The notes below the pieces were generated by a model. It ran no database searches and was not told the origin of the DNA. It was given only the letters and a program-made list of their open reading frames with translations. A DNA stretch of 64,000 nt from Adhaeribacter arboris (GTDB lineage Bacteria; Bacteroidota; Bacteroidia; Cytophagales; Hymenobacteraceae), in assembly GCF_003023845.1 (NCBI RefSeq), contig NZ_PYFT01000001.1, positions 1,922,001 to 1,986,000 on the forward strand. The letters run 5' to 3'. The position numbers and the translations under genes are program-made. The number at the start of each line of letters is the position of its first letter. Position 1 is the first letter of the stretch. Below, in pieces: positions 36,578-45,439 of the stretch.

Positions 36578-36610
36578 AAAAAAGCCTTACCATATTGGTG
36601 AGGCTTTTTT
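36578..36610. terminator. bidirectional terminator between convergent genes
   Basis: AAAAAAGCCTTACCA at 36578-36592 pairs with TGGTGAGGCTTTTTT at 36596-36610 (15 bp, one G-U), with a 3-nt loop. It serves the stress protein gene on one strand and tonB on the other. Confidence 0.85.
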
Positions 36611-36641
36611 AGTTAGGAAAAATGACGTAAAACAAATACTT

Positions 36642-37469
36642 TCAGGAAGACAGCGAAAACCGCAACGGCAAAGTAAAACGCACCGAAACCGGCTGGCCAT
36701 TTTGCCGTCCTGGTTGCCAGGGTTTCATGCTACGGATCACCCGGATAGCTTCTTCGGCGGTACCACCGCCGACGTCTTTAATTACCTTAATATCCGAAAT
36801 TTGACCGGCTTTATCTACCACAAACGTTACTACTACCAAACCTTCCAACCCTAGTCGGCTTGCTTCGTGGGGGTAGCGTAAATTCTGCCGGATAAACTCG
36901 TACATTTGTTTCATCCCGCCCGGAAATTCGGGCATTTTCTCTACAAAATCTCTTATTTCATTTTCCGAACCGGCCGCATCGCTGTTGCCTAAGCTTCCCG
37001 ATAAATCAACCGCGGGAGTAGCTCCGTTATTAATTTCTCCTAACGCATCTTTTAAACCAGGCTCTGCCTCGGTAAGTAAAGTTTGGTCAGGCATATTATC
37101 TTTAACAGGAACCGCATCCGGAACTATCCGGTTTGTTACAAAACGTTTAGTAGCACCGGCCGGTACTAACTTAGTAGTATGTTTCGTAATTGGTTGTTGA
37201 ATAATTCGTTCTTCCACTTTCGGCAAAACTACGGTTTCCATCCGGATAACATTATTCTGAGGTCTGGTAGCTGGTAGCGGATCAGAGAATAGTAAATGGC
37301 TGACGTGCGCAACGGTTATAAACAAACCTACGGCCGCAAACATATAAGTGGTATCTTTTAATACATGTTGCGGGTAGGCTTTGCGGAGGGCGTAAGCACC
37401 GTAAGCCTGATGACGACCTTCAAAAACAATATCATCCAAGGAATAATCGGGAGCGGGCAAGAATTTCAT
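36642..37469 (-). CDS. TonB-family energy transducer
   Basis: 275 residues. Cytoplasmic N-terminus with the Bacteroidota marker YSLDDIVFEGRHQAYGAYALRKAYP, a single membrane segment (about 40-62), a periplasmic linker and a C-terminal TonB domain (about 180-272: EFPGGMKQMYEFIRQNLRYPHEASRLGLEGLVVVTFVVDKAGQ ... MKPWQPGRQNGQPVSVRFTLPLRF). It couples ExbBD-driven proton-motive force to outer-membrane receptors, though many such paralogues have no known receptor. It is divergent from the ECF sigma/anti-sigma pair, whose anti-sigma factor ends in a similar TonB-like domain. Confidence 0.9.
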   Translation of the reverse strand: MKFLPAPDYSLDDIVFEGRHQAYGAYALRKAYPQHVLKDTTYMFAAVGLFITVAHVSHLLFSDPLPATRPQNNVIRMETVVLPKVEERIIQQPITKHTTKLVPAGATKRFVTNRIVPDAVPVKDNMPDQTLLTEAEPGLKDALGEINNGATPAVDLSGSLGNSDAAGSENEIRDFVEKMPEFPGGMKQMYEFIRQNLRYPHEASRLGLEGLVVVTFVVDKAGQISDIKVIKDVGGGTAEEAIRVIRSMKPWQPGRQNGQPVSVRFTLPLRFSLSS

Positions 37470-37679
37470 AAGAGTAAAAAATTAAGGTAAAGGGTACATA
37501 GCTATTCATGCATTGGGGTGTTTCACTCGTCTTCGGTGTAATGGCGGCTTACCTCCTTTCTGTTTAATGGTATATATGTAAGATGCCCTTGGGTGGTGGT
37601 TTCCATAAGAAAAAAAATTTTTTCTTTTCCTGATTTTGCCCGTATTTAAGCCCATGAGAATGCCGCCAATTAGAATACT

Positions 37680-38261
37680 ATGCTGTTCCGAAAATCATCT
37701 TCTGGGTCGCTGCTAAAAGACGAAGAGCTTATTCGCCTGTACCAGCAAACCAAAGACAATACGTACGTGGGAGAACTTTACCGGCGCTATACGCACCTGG
37801 TATATGGCGTGTGCCTGAAATACCTGAAAGATCCGGAAGAAAGCAAAGATGCGGTAATGCAGATTTTTGAGCAATTATTGGGGGTGTTAAAAAAGCAAGA
37901 GGTTACTCATTTTTATAACTGGCTGCACGTTCTTACGCGTAATCATTGCCTCATGAAACTTCGGGCAGATAAAACCAAAGAAGAAAAAGTAAAAGCCCTA
38001 GCCCGCAACGGATTGCTGACCGAAGCAAGCCCAGATACCGAAATGCCCGAACTGATACTGGATGCTAAAATAGAAACTTTGGAAAAAGGTTTAGCTCATA
38101 TTCCTCCGGAACAGCGGCAATGCGTGGAACTGTTTTATCTGCATAAAAAATCGTACAAAGAAATTGCGGAACTAACGGGCTACGACTTAAATAAGATTAA
38201 AAGCTACATCCAAAATGGGAAAAGAAATTTAAAAATATACATTGATCGCCGCCATGATTGA
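37680..38261 (+). CDS. ECF-type RNA polymerase sigma factor
   Basis: 193 residues. Region 2 (about 20-90: DEELIRLYQQTKDNTYVGELYRRYTHLVYGVCLKYLKDPEESKDAVMQIFEQL, including the -10 recognition helix HFYNWLHVLTRNHCL) and region 4 (about 135-190: IPPEQRQCVELFYLHKKSYKEIAELTGYDLNKIKSYIQNGKRNLK). There is no sigma-1.1 or region 3, so it is ECF class. The anti-sigma gene overlaps its 3' end, which implies coupled translation and autoregulation of the pair. The signal is unknown. Confidence 0.92.
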   Translation: MLFRKSSSGSLLKDEELIRLYQQTKDNTYVGELYRRYTHLVYGVCLKYLKDPEESKDAVMQIFEQLLGVLKKQEVTHFYNWLHVLTRNHCLMKLRADKTKEEKVKALARNGLLTEASPDTEMPELILDAKIETLEKGLAHIPPEQRQCVELFYLHKKSYKEIAELTGYDLNKIKSYIQNGKRNLKIYIDRRHD

Positions 38262-38934
38262 CCAACCACCCTTATTTCATACCGGACCTATAGGCGTCCA
38301 TTTGTCGCAGGAAAAGCTTTTTCAGTTATTGGCCGGTCAGGTAACCCCGGACGAAAGACAGCAGTTGGAAGCTCATTTGCAGCAATGCTCGCTTTGCACC
38401 GATGCTCTGGAAGGATTTACCCGGGCGGATACCTCAGTGTCGCAAGCCACCTTACTGGAGCTTAATCATTTAATTAAAAAGCGCACCGCTCGCCGCAAAA
38501 CGCGTACTTTATTAACCGATATTAAAGCTTGGGGGGTAGCTACCGCCATTGTTTTTCTGATCTTGATTTCGGCAGCTATTGTTTGGAATGCCGTTCATAC
38601 TGCCAACACTCCACCGGTGCCATCCGATTCTAAGGCGGGAGCTTCTAATTCTGATTTATCTGCCCAACCGGTTCAAGGCTACAGTCACTTGCAATCGTAT
38701 TTAAAACAACACGCCCAATTGCCTGCGGGAGCTTCCCGGAAAGGCCGGGTAATCCTCAGTTTTACCGTAAACCCCGATAGCAGCCTGAGTAATTTTAAAA
38801 TAATACAAAGTGTAGAAAAAGCTACCGATCAGGCAGCTATTGATTTAGTAAAAAAAGGACCGGCCTGGCAACCCGCCAGCCAACAAAAGCAAAAAATTGC
38901 GCAAGTCGTAAATTTGTCGGTTGTATTTAAATAA
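38254..38934 (+). CDS. anti-sigma factor with zinc-finger and periplasmic TonB-like domain
   Basis: 226 residues from the ATG at 38254, overlapping the sigma stop by 8 bp; a TTG at 38242 would add 4 residues. N-terminal zinc-binding anti-sigma domain (HLQQCSLC, an HxxxCxxC motif), a single membrane helix (about 93-113, GVATAIVFLILISAAIVWNAV), then a periplasmic TonB C-terminal-type domain (about 145-228: YLKQHAQLPAGASRKGRVILSFTVNPDSSLSNFKIIQS ... GPAWQPA). The arrangement would let a periplasmic event at the TonB-like domain control release of the ECF factor. Its nearest neighbour is a true tonB gene, divergent. Confidence 0.85.
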   Translation: MIDQPPLFHTGPIGVHLSQEKLFQLLAGQVTPDERQQLEAHLQQCSLCTDALEGFTRADTSVSQATLLELNHLIKKRTARRKTRTLLTDIKAWGVATAIVFLILISAAIVWNAVHTANTPPVPSDSKAGASNSDLSAQPVQGYSHLQSYLKQHAQLPAGASRKGRVILSFTVNPDSSLSNFKIIQSVEKATDQAAIDLVKKGPAWQPASQQKQKIAQVVNLSVVFK

Positions 38935-39231
38935 CTTGAATTTAAAACACCGCTGTATTCGGAGAAGGAAATAAATGTAGTAGATAAAATAGTTTTGAAA
39001 CAATATTTTGCGCATCTTGTTTCGTTTAAGAGAAAGGTTTTATCTTAACCAGAAATGATTGATACTGTTACTAATCCAATCTTTAGAGGAGCGTTATATC
39101 TGTTCCCGAATCTCAGAATATCTGGCAGAAAAGCTTACCCGATTTTTTAAATTTAACGTAATTAAAATCAATACTGCCACTTTCGCAACGGGCACCACTT
39201 TTGATTAGTATTTTGTTTAAACTTACCTAAT

Positions 39232-41349
39232 ATGTTCAAATTGAAAACCAAATTTTTAGCGTATGCTGCCGTGCTGTTGCTGGTAGTAGTATTAGCTTCT
39301 TATAAATTAATTCACCGACCCGATAGCATCGCCGATAAAAACTCCGTGTTAATGAAGGTGTTAATGCAGGGCCTTACTTCTGCCCATTTTCACCCGAAAA
39401 AAGTGGACGATACTTTTTCGAAGGATGTGTATAAAACCTACCTGGAGCAATTACCCTTTAATAAATTATTATTCACGCAGGCGGACATTTCCCAAATGAG
39501 TAAATACGAAACGGATATTGACGACGAAGTAAAAAAAGGAACTTACGAGTTTTTTGATTTTGCTACCAATTTGTACCAATCCCGGTTAAAAGAATCGGAA
39601 ACCTATTATAAAGAAATATTAGCGAAACCTTTTGACTTTAACGTGGAGGAAACGGTAGAAACGGACACCGATAAGTTAAAATATCCGGCCGATAAAGCAG
39701 CGCTAAAAGAAGCCTGGCGCAAATACCTGAAATTTCAGACCATGCTGCAGTTATCCGACTTGGTAGACATTCAGGAAAAAGCGAAAGAAAATAAAGACTC
39801 CAAAGTAGAGCTGAAATCCATGGCGGCTTTGGAAGAAGAAGCCCGTAAAAAAGTAGTTAAAACCTACGAGAACTTTTACCGCCAGTTAAACCAATACGAA
39901 AAAGATGAGTGGCTCGCCCGTTACGTCAATTCTATTACGAACCTGTACGATCCGCACACTCAATATTTCCCGCCTAAAGCCAAAGAAGATTTTGATTTAG
40001 AAATTAGTGGTCGCCTGGAAGGTATTGGCGCTCAATTGCAGGACAAAGATGGCCAGATTAGAGTAATGGAAGTAATGCCCGGCACTCCGTCTTACCGCCA
40101 AGGCGATTTAAAAGCCGGTGATATTATCTTAAAAGTGGGGCAGGGCAAACAGGAACCCGTTAACGTAGAAGGCATGCGCGTAGATAAAGCCGTGCAGTTA
40201 ATCCGCGGTAAAAAAGGTACCGAAGTACGTTTAACCATTAAAAAACCCGATGCTACTATAAAAGTTATTTCTTTAATACGGGATGTAATTATTAAAGAAG
40301 ACACCTATGCCCAGTCGGCTTTAATCCAAGACAAACGCAAAGTTGGCTACATAAATCTGCCTGGATTTTACGCCGATTTTGCCCGTAAAGGTGGCCGTAA
40401 CAGCGGGGAAGACGTTAAAAATGAAATTGCTAAATTAAAAAGAGAAGGCGCTACCGGTATTATTCTGGATTTACGCAATAATGGCGGTGGTTCTTTACCG
40501 GATGCGGTAGAAATGACCGGTTTGTTCATTCCGGAAGGCCCGGTTGTGCAAGTAGAATCCAGCGGAGCGGCGCCTAACGTTTTACGCGACCGGGATGCTG
40601 CTACTCAGTTCGATGGTCCGGTAGTAGTAATGGTAAATTCTTTTAGTGCGTCGGCTTCCGAAATTCTGGCAGCGGCCTTACAAGATTACAAACGGGCGAT
40701 TATTCTGGGATCCTCTTCTACCTACGGCAAAGGCACCGTACAACAAGTTTTCGATTTCGACCAAGTTTTGCCTTCCGAATATGATGCTTTAAAACCATTT
40801 GGTTCGTTAAAATTAACTACCCAGAAATTTTACCGGATTAACGGAGGCGCTACTCAGTTAAAAGGGGTTACTCCGGATGTAATTTTACCGGATTTATACA
40901 CGTACATTGAACAAGGTGAAAAAGAACAGGAATATGCTCTGCCTTGGGACGAAATTAAACCAGCCGGTTACCAGGTTTGGTCGAAACCAGCTTTAAACAT
41001 TGAGCGCATTAAAGCCAACAGCAAACAACGGGTAGCCAGTAACGAGTTATTTAACGCGATTACCCAACAGGCTAAAAACTTTAAAGCTCGCGCCGATATG
41101 ACGTATTATTCCTTAAAATTGACTAATTACCGGGCCATGCAGAAGAAGGCGAAAGAAGAATCGAAGAAATACGAAGCTCTGCAAAAAAGCGCTCCCGAAA
41201 TTACCGTTACGGCTTTAAAAGTCGACTTAGATCAGGCAAAATCAGATTCAGTCAAAGTAAACCGCATTAATCGGTTTGCTAAAAACCTGAAGAAAGATAT
41301 CTATTTAGAAGAAGCATTAAACGTTGTAAAAGATCAGTTTAACGAGTAG
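39232..41349 (+). CDS. carboxy-terminal (tail-specific) S41 protease, Prc-like
   Basis: 705 residues. Signal anchor (about 8-25), N-terminal TSP domain (about 40-235), PDZ (about 245-330: LEGIGAQLQDKDGQIRVMEVMPGTPSYRQGDLKAGDIIL), S41 catalytic core (about 360-560) and the C-terminal DUF3340 domain (about 580-700). The catalytic motif NSFSASASE spans residues 469-477, and the general-base lysine is Lys500 in YGKGTVQ with Gln504. It degrades or processes periplasmic proteins from their C-termini; long Prc-type enzymes also control murein hydrolases. It is monocistronic with a strong terminator. Confidence 0.94.
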   Translation: MFKLKTKFLAYAAVLLLVVVLASYKLIHRPDSIADKNSVLMKVLMQGLTSAHFHPKKVDDTFSKDVYKTYLEQLPFNKLLFTQADISQMSKYETDIDDEVKKGTYEFFDFATNLYQSRLKESETYYKEILAKPFDFNVEETVETDTDKLKYPADKAALKEAWRKYLKFQTMLQLSDLVDIQEKAKENKDSKVELKSMAALEEEARKKVVKTYENFYRQLNQYEKDEWLARYVNSITNLYDPHTQYFPPKAKEDFDLEISGRLEGIGAQLQDKDGQIRVMEVMPGTPSYRQGDLKAGDIILKVGQGKQEPVNVEGMRVDKAVQLIRGKKGTEVRLTIKKPDATIKVISLIRDVIIKEDTYAQSALIQDKRKVGYINLPGFYADFARKGGRNSGEDVKNEIAKLKREGATGIILDLRNNGGGSLPDAVEMTGLFIPEGPVVQVESSGAAPNVLRDRDAATQFDGPVVVMVNSFSASASEILAAALQDYKRAIILGSSSTYGKGTVQQVFDFDQVLPSEYDALKPFGSLKLTTQKFYRINGGATQLKGVTPDVILPDLYTYIEQGEKEQEYALPWDEIKPAGYQVWSKPALNIERIKANSKQRVASNELFNAITQQAKNFKARADMTYYSLKLTNYRAMQKKAKEESKKYEALQKSAPEITVTALKVDLDQAKSDSVKVNRINRFAKNLKKDIYLEEALNVVKDQFNE

Positions 41350-41366
41350 AAATCTTATTTAATTAT

Positions 41367-41408
41367 AAAAACAAAAGGCCGGTAAATTAACCGGCCTTTT
41401 GTTTTTAT
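41367..41408 (+). terminator. strong rho-independent terminator
   Basis: 41367-41383 and 41390-41406 form a 17-bp perfect stem (core GGCCGGT/ACCGGCC) with a 6-nt loop and flanking A and T runs. Confidence 0.9.
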
Positions 41409-41711
41409 AAGCTTTTCTAAACCCTCCCCTCCTACTTCTTTGCCTTAATCATATCTATTTTTAGTTTACTAGCTTTTGAATTATAAAAGATACCTAATAA
41501 CCCAATATTTAAGCTAATTAAATTAGTATTAACAAATAAATTATTGCCTAATATTTTTAGTTTTCGTTGAAACTTATTATTTTTAAATACAGTATTAACT
41601 AATTTACTTTAATTTATAAATTGCTGTAAATCAATCGTATAATTTTATAATTTTCTTGTAAAAACCGCTTAAAATTGCAACTAAAAATACTAGTAATATT
41701 GTTAATAGAGT
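41409..41711. other. very AT-rich stretch before an orphan gene
   Basis: About 300 bp, one of the most AT-rich stretches in the window, with no open frame, hairpin or periodic repeat. It may hold the promoter of the downstream gene. The base composition contrasts with the gene itself. Confidence 0.4.
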
Positions 41712-42746
41712 ATGAAAAAACTAACGGACGAAAACATAATTCCATTATTTGCAGAAGAGCCGAAAAAGCCGGACGAAGTATGGCGTAAATCCATTCCGGC
41801 CCAGGTTTTTCTGAATTATTTTTTTGCTATCAACTACCATATTCAGCATACTGATGATGCTTTCGGATTACAACATTTATCTTTCTTTCGGGAGCATCGG
41901 GCAAAACTCGACGAGAAAGATTTAGTGGCGATTACGAAACTGCTGCATAGCTGCTGGAGCACCGAATATGCGTTGCGGGCCACCGCTGAACTTGGTAACG
42001 ACGAGTATTTACGTAATGCCTTACACTGGACCTTCCCGCAGGCTTATTATTCCGTTTTTGCCGGATTACAGGCGTTTCTGTATACGTTGGAGGTAAAGAC
42101 TACTAATGCCACTATAATGCGCCGGGAAGCAGGCCGTTTGGTTGTTAAAAATGCCTACCCGCGGGCTATCGGCTATTACGCTGCCGGGCCTTATTACGAC
42201 TTCAGCGTTCATCGTTTGCCTTTGGCGGGTTATAAACCAGGTTTACATATTCCGGAGAAAGGGATTGAAGCGCAAGCTCAAATTGGCCAATTCCTACGGA
42301 CTACTCGTAAGCTGCAGGCCATAACTACTCGTCAGCAGGTACAAGGTAATCCAGCTACAGCTATCCGCAGCACCAAAACCGGTTTAGTACTGGATAAATG
42401 GAGTGCGCACCACTGGGATCAGATTACCTGGCGATTAGGGTATACCTCTATTTTTGATTTGCTTAGTCGCTTACGTATCTCCTCAAGCAATAAAGAAATT
42501 GATCGTTTCGTGGAAGCAGCTATTGATTTTAAGTTATTTCACGAATCGTTGCTCAATATTGTGAGTTATCTAAATGCTATTCACGAGAGTTATGTGGCCC
42601 AGGCTATTGGTTTGGAAAAATACCAGGAAATAGTAACTACTTTACCGGCTCACCTGCAAAACAGTTTTGTGAGTGCTCGCTTACGCGAAAAAGTGGCTCC
42701 TTTATTCCCGGATACCGAACGCCTGCAATGGGGCACTGCTGCTTAA
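41712..42746 (+). CDS. unknown protein, helical, about 340 residues
   Basis: 344 residues that I cannot place in a family. It looks wholly soluble and mostly helical: no signal peptide or membrane segment. It has aromatic-rich helices (VFLNYFFAINYHIQH, FPQAYYSVFAGLQAFLYTL) and a basic middle (LRTTRKLQAITTRQQVQG). The WRLGYTSIFDLLSRLRI and HESLLNIVSYLNAIHESYVAQAIG segments suggest a helical bundle. A HEPN-like fold came to mind, but the Rx4-6H RNase motif is not evident. It is alone, between a strong terminator and its own hairpin. Confidence 0.7.
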   Translation: MKKLTDENIIPLFAEEPKKPDEVWRKSIPAQVFLNYFFAINYHIQHTDDAFGLQHLSFFREHRAKLDEKDLVAITKLLHSCWSTEYALRATAELGNDEYLRNALHWTFPQAYYSVFAGLQAFLYTLEVKTTNATIMRREAGRLVVKNAYPRAIGYYAAGPYYDFSVHRLPLAGYKPGLHIPEKGIEAQAQIGQFLRTTRKLQAITTRQQVQGNPATAIRSTKTGLVLDKWSAHHWDQITWRLGYTSIFDLLSRLRISSSNKEIDRFVEAAIDFKLFHESLLNIVSYLNAIHESYVAQAIGLEKYQEIVTTLPAHLQNSFVSARLREKVAPLFPDTERLQWGTAA

Positions 42747-42815
42747 TAGCAATTTCCCCCTTCTACTTGAATTAAAGTGGCTGTATAACCCAGCACTGTT
42801 CTTTACCCATATTTT

Positions 42816-42856
42816 AAAAGCTGCTTTCTCCATTTTAATGGAAAAGCAGCTTTTTT
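42816..42856 (+). terminator. rho-independent terminator of the orphan gene
   Basis: AAAAGCTGCTTT at 42816-42827 pairs with AAAGCAGCTTTT at 42843-42854 (12 bp), with an inner CCATT/AATGG extension and T-run. Confidence 0.85.
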
Positions 42857-43050
42857 ATTTAAGTTAAAGTGTATTTACTCCGAAAGATGAAGGAAGGTAG
42901 ATAAAGTTGATATGGCTATTACTTAATAAATGAAAGGGGCTTAATACCTATCTTCTAAAGTTGTTCATTTAAAATTTCTTAGCTTCTTTCCTCATGTAGC
43001 ACCTATTAACCCTTTTTTCGATTATATAGTAACAGTTGATTTAGCAAGTG

Positions 43051-43416
43051 CTATTTGGGTTCGGCTTTCATTATTCGTTGGCGGTGTTGCAATCCCCAAT
43101 CCCGTAATTCATCCAATACTCGGTCCAGCGACTTACTATACGGAGTCAGCTCGTAAGTTACCGTTACCGGCGTAGTAGCAAATACTTTGCGCTCTACAAA
43201 GTCATTCTGTTCCAAATCCCGCAACTCTTTAGCTAAAATTTTGGGGGTAATATCCCCTAAGGTCCTTTGAATTTCATTAAACCGCTGTGGGCCTTCCGAT
43301 AACACCAAGATTAACGGTAGTTTCCATTTACCATTTAGTACGTACAAAGCGTCTTTTACGGCCAGTACGCTTACTTTACAGGCCTGCGTGTTATGAATTT
43401 TGCTATCCGTTTCCAT
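43051..43416 (-). CDS. HxlR family transcriptional regulator
   Basis: 121 residues of the MarR-like winged-helix HxlR family: CKVSVLAVKDALYVLNGKWKLPLILVLSEGPQRFNEIQRTLGDITPKILAKELRDLEQNDFVERK. A cysteine at the typical N-terminal position precedes the HTH (TQACKVSVL); in relatives such as YodB and HypR this cysteine senses electrophiles or hypochlorite. It is divergent from a DoxX gene, with a 40-bp perfect palindrome between them, so it most likely represses both itself and doxX. Confidence 0.9.
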   Translation of the reverse strand: METDSKIHNTQACKVSVLAVKDALYVLNGKWKLPLILVLSEGPQRFNEIQRTLGDITPKILAKELRDLEQNDFVERKVFATTPVTVTYELTPYSKSLDRVLDELRDWGLQHRQRIMKAEPK

Positions 43417-43429
43417 AGTAATAATCGGG

Positions 43430-43469
43430 CTACTATCCCAAAGGATACTGGTATCCTTTGGGATAGTAG
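43430..43469. promoter_or_regulatory. HxlR operator: 19-bp perfect inverted repeat
   Basis: 43430-43448 and 43451-43469 are perfect inverse complements with a 2-bp centre (core GGATAC-TG-GTATCC). A related copy follows: GGATACTGGTATC at 43443-43455 is echoed by GGATAGTAGTATC at 43461-43473, exactly 18 bp on. These are suited to winged-helix dimers bound side by side. The palindrome starts 14 bp before the hxlR start codon. Confidence 0.7.
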
Positions 43470-43474
43470 TATCT

Positions 43475-43501
43475 TTTGCATAGTAAAGGTAAGTAAATTT
43501 G
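43475..43501 (+). promoter_or_regulatory. promoter of the DoxX gene
   Basis: TTTG at 43475-43478 and a perfect TAnnTTTG box, TAAATTTG, at 43494-43501. The spacing of 15 nt is slightly short. The ATG is at 43515, so the leader would be very short. The -33 box touches the HxlR operator, consistent with repression. Confidence 0.5.
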
Positions 43502-43514
43502 TAAAAAAAAGACC

Positions 43515-43916
43515 ATGAAAATTTTAAAAATTACTTATTGGGTTACCACAGCTGTAGTAGCTCTTATGATGACGTATTCGGCGTATTCTTATTTAACTAA
43601 TCCTGTCATGCAGCAAGGTTTTGAGCATTTAGGTTTTCCGGATTATTTTCGGGTGGAACTTGCTATTGCCAAATTAATCGGGATAATAGTATTATTGGCA
43701 CCGGTGTCCGGACGGATTAAAGAATGGGCGTACGCGGGCTTTGTTATTAATTTTATTTCGGCTTTTATTGCGCACTCCGCCGTTGGCGACCCAATTAGCA
43801 ACCGAATAGCTCCCCTTATCTTTTTAGCTCTTCTGCTTGTTTCCTATGTTACGTATCATAAAAAACAATCGACATTGGAAACCCCGACCTATCAGGAAAA
43901 ACATTCCTTAGCTTGA
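43515..43916 (+). CDS. DoxX family membrane protein
   Basis: 133 residues with four hydrophobic helices (WVTTAVVALMMTYSAYSYL, ELAIAKLIGIIVLLAPV, WAYAGFVINFISAFIAHSAV, IAPLIFLALLLVSYVTY). The DoxX-like pattern FEHLGFPDYFRVELAIAKLIG is clear. DoxX proteins are linked to thiosulfate:quinone oxidoreductase or oxidative-stress membrane complexes; the exact activity of small Bacteroidota forms is not known. It is controlled by the divergent HxlR regulator, suggesting induction by electrophile or oxidant stress. Confidence 0.85.
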   Translation: MKILKITYWVTTAVVALMMTYSAYSYLTNPVMQQGFEHLGFPDYFRVELAIAKLIGIIVLLAPVSGRIKEWAYAGFVINFISAFIAHSAVGDPISNRIAPLIFLALLLVSYVTYHKKQSTLETPTYQEKHSLA

Positions 43917-43993
43917 TATAATAATATTTGCCGAATACCGCAGCCTTTTACTTTTCTATAAGACCAGATTTTCTGCGGTAGGTCTTTCTTGGA

Positions 43994-44046
43994 ATAATCG
44001 GCAGAATTAGAGATAATGAATCTTAAATTCTGCCGGTTATTTTTTA
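43994..44046 (+). terminator. rho-independent terminator of the DoxX gene
   Basis: 43994-44008 pairs with 44026-44040 over 15 bp (core GGCAGAATT/AATTCTGCC, one G-U), followed by TTTTT. A second possible stem, ACCGCAG/CTGCGGT (43937-43943 / 43973-43979), lies just upstream. The rest of the gap to 44287 is AT-rich with nothing recognised. Confidence 0.8.
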
Positions 44047-44287
44047 TTTTCTAAAACAAGGTTTAAAGTCTTGTAAAAGCCTTATCAAATTTATTGTTAG
44101 TCTTAATGATGAATTTTTCCTTCAAATAAAACCATCCTATACTTTCTTAAAAACACCTGTAATCAAATGAGCCGGATAGGTTTAAAGCGGGACGAATAAA
44201 ATACTACTAAGAATTAGGATAGTTTGACTCATTATCAATAACTTATAGGCTTAAACTCATCTTCCCACTTAAACCCTGCTTTTCTTT

Positions 44288-45301
44288 ATGAAACAAAAAC
44301 TATCTATCCTGCTTTTAAGCCTTTGCCTCTTGGTTGTAACGGGCTGTCGTGAATTTTATGAATATTTTGATAGTGTTGAGCCAAAAGTTCTGAAGGTAAA
44401 AGATTATGCTTCCGGACTTAAGTCTCCTTTAGGTTTAGCTTTGGATGCCAAACAACAATTATGGGTTACCGAATTAGGAACCGGTAAGGATGATGGTACT
44501 GTTTCGGTGTTTGTAAACGGAAAAAAAAATGTAGTTATCGAAGACTTCCCTTCTACTATTGGCGATGAGGGTTTAGTGGGATTGAATCATTTATTAGTAA
44601 AAGATGGTATGGCCTACATATTACACACCAATGGGTACTTATACAAAGCAGATATAAGCTCTTTTACCCCCGGCGACACTCCCTTAAAAGCCAAGAATTT
44701 AGAAAAAGAAAATATCGGTGCTTTTGTTCTGGATTATGATTTTGAAGCAGATACCGAGGAGTCAAATCCTTATAATTTAACGGCTGGTCCGGTGGGCGAT
44801 ATTTTTATTACCGATGCGGCGGCTAATGCGGTTATACGTCGGAGTTTATCCGGTGAGTTAAGCGTATTTACTACCTTCCCCAACATTGCAAACCCTACTC
44901 CAGTTGGTCCTCCGAGTATTCATGCGGTGCCTACCAGCATTGCCTTTAACAAGCAAACTTTTTATGTTACTACCTTAACCGGCTTTCCTTTTCCCACCGG
45001 TCAGGCCCGGATTTTTAGCGTAGACCTATCGGGTAAGGTTTCTCTTTATCAAGATGGATTTACTACCTTAACCAATATGACGTTTGACCCGGTGTATAAC
45101 CCGGTGGTGGTAGAGCACGCTCAATTTACGCAACAAGGATTTGCCCCTAATACGGGAAGAATGGTAGTAGCTACCACCAATGGCCCAGCCAAATTAATAA
45201 CCGGTTTAAACCAACCCACTGCTATTGTCAGAAGCGGTCCGCTCACCTATTATGTAAACAGCTTAGCTGATGGTAAAATAGTAAAAGTTACGAATCAATA
45301 A
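44288..45301 (+). CDS. ScyD/ScyE family beta-propeller lipoprotein
   Basis: 337 residues. Lipoprotein signal MKQKLSILLLSLCLLVVTGC (lipobox with Cys20), then beta-propeller repeats: KSPLGLALDAKQQLWVTELGTGKDDGTVSVF, GPVGDIFITDAAANAVIRRSLSGELSVFTTFP, VPTSIAFNKQTFYVTTLTGFPFPTGQARIFSV and LNQPTAIVRSGPLTYYVNSLADGKIVKV. This is the ScyD/ScyE-type family, named for scytonemin-cluster proteins but widespread without that pathway. It probably sits in the periplasm or outer membrane and binds or processes an unknown ligand. Confidence 0.82.
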   Translation: MKQKLSILLLSLCLLVVTGCREFYEYFDSVEPKVLKVKDYASGLKSPLGLALDAKQQLWVTELGTGKDDGTVSVFVNGKKNVVIEDFPSTIGDEGLVGLNHLLVKDGMAYILHTNGYLYKADISSFTPGDTPLKAKNLEKENIGAFVLDYDFEADTEESNPYNLTAGPVGDIFITDAAANAVIRRSLSGELSVFTTFPNIANPTPVGPPSIHAVPTSIAFNKQTFYVTTLTGFPFPTGQARIFSVDLSGKVSLYQDGFTTLTNMTFDPVYNPVVVEHAQFTQQGFAPNTGRMVVATTNGPAKLITGLNQPTAIVRSGPLTYYVNSLADGKIVKVTNQ

Positions 45302-45439
45302 AATTGACCCAAGCTTGATGAGAAAGTTGAAGCTAAAAATCTTATAATTTATCATAAAGGTTGGTTTACTTCCTTTACTGCCGAATTTTTAGTTAAAAAC
45401 AGCATATATTTCAGGTAAATTAGTCTGATAACTTTTCTA

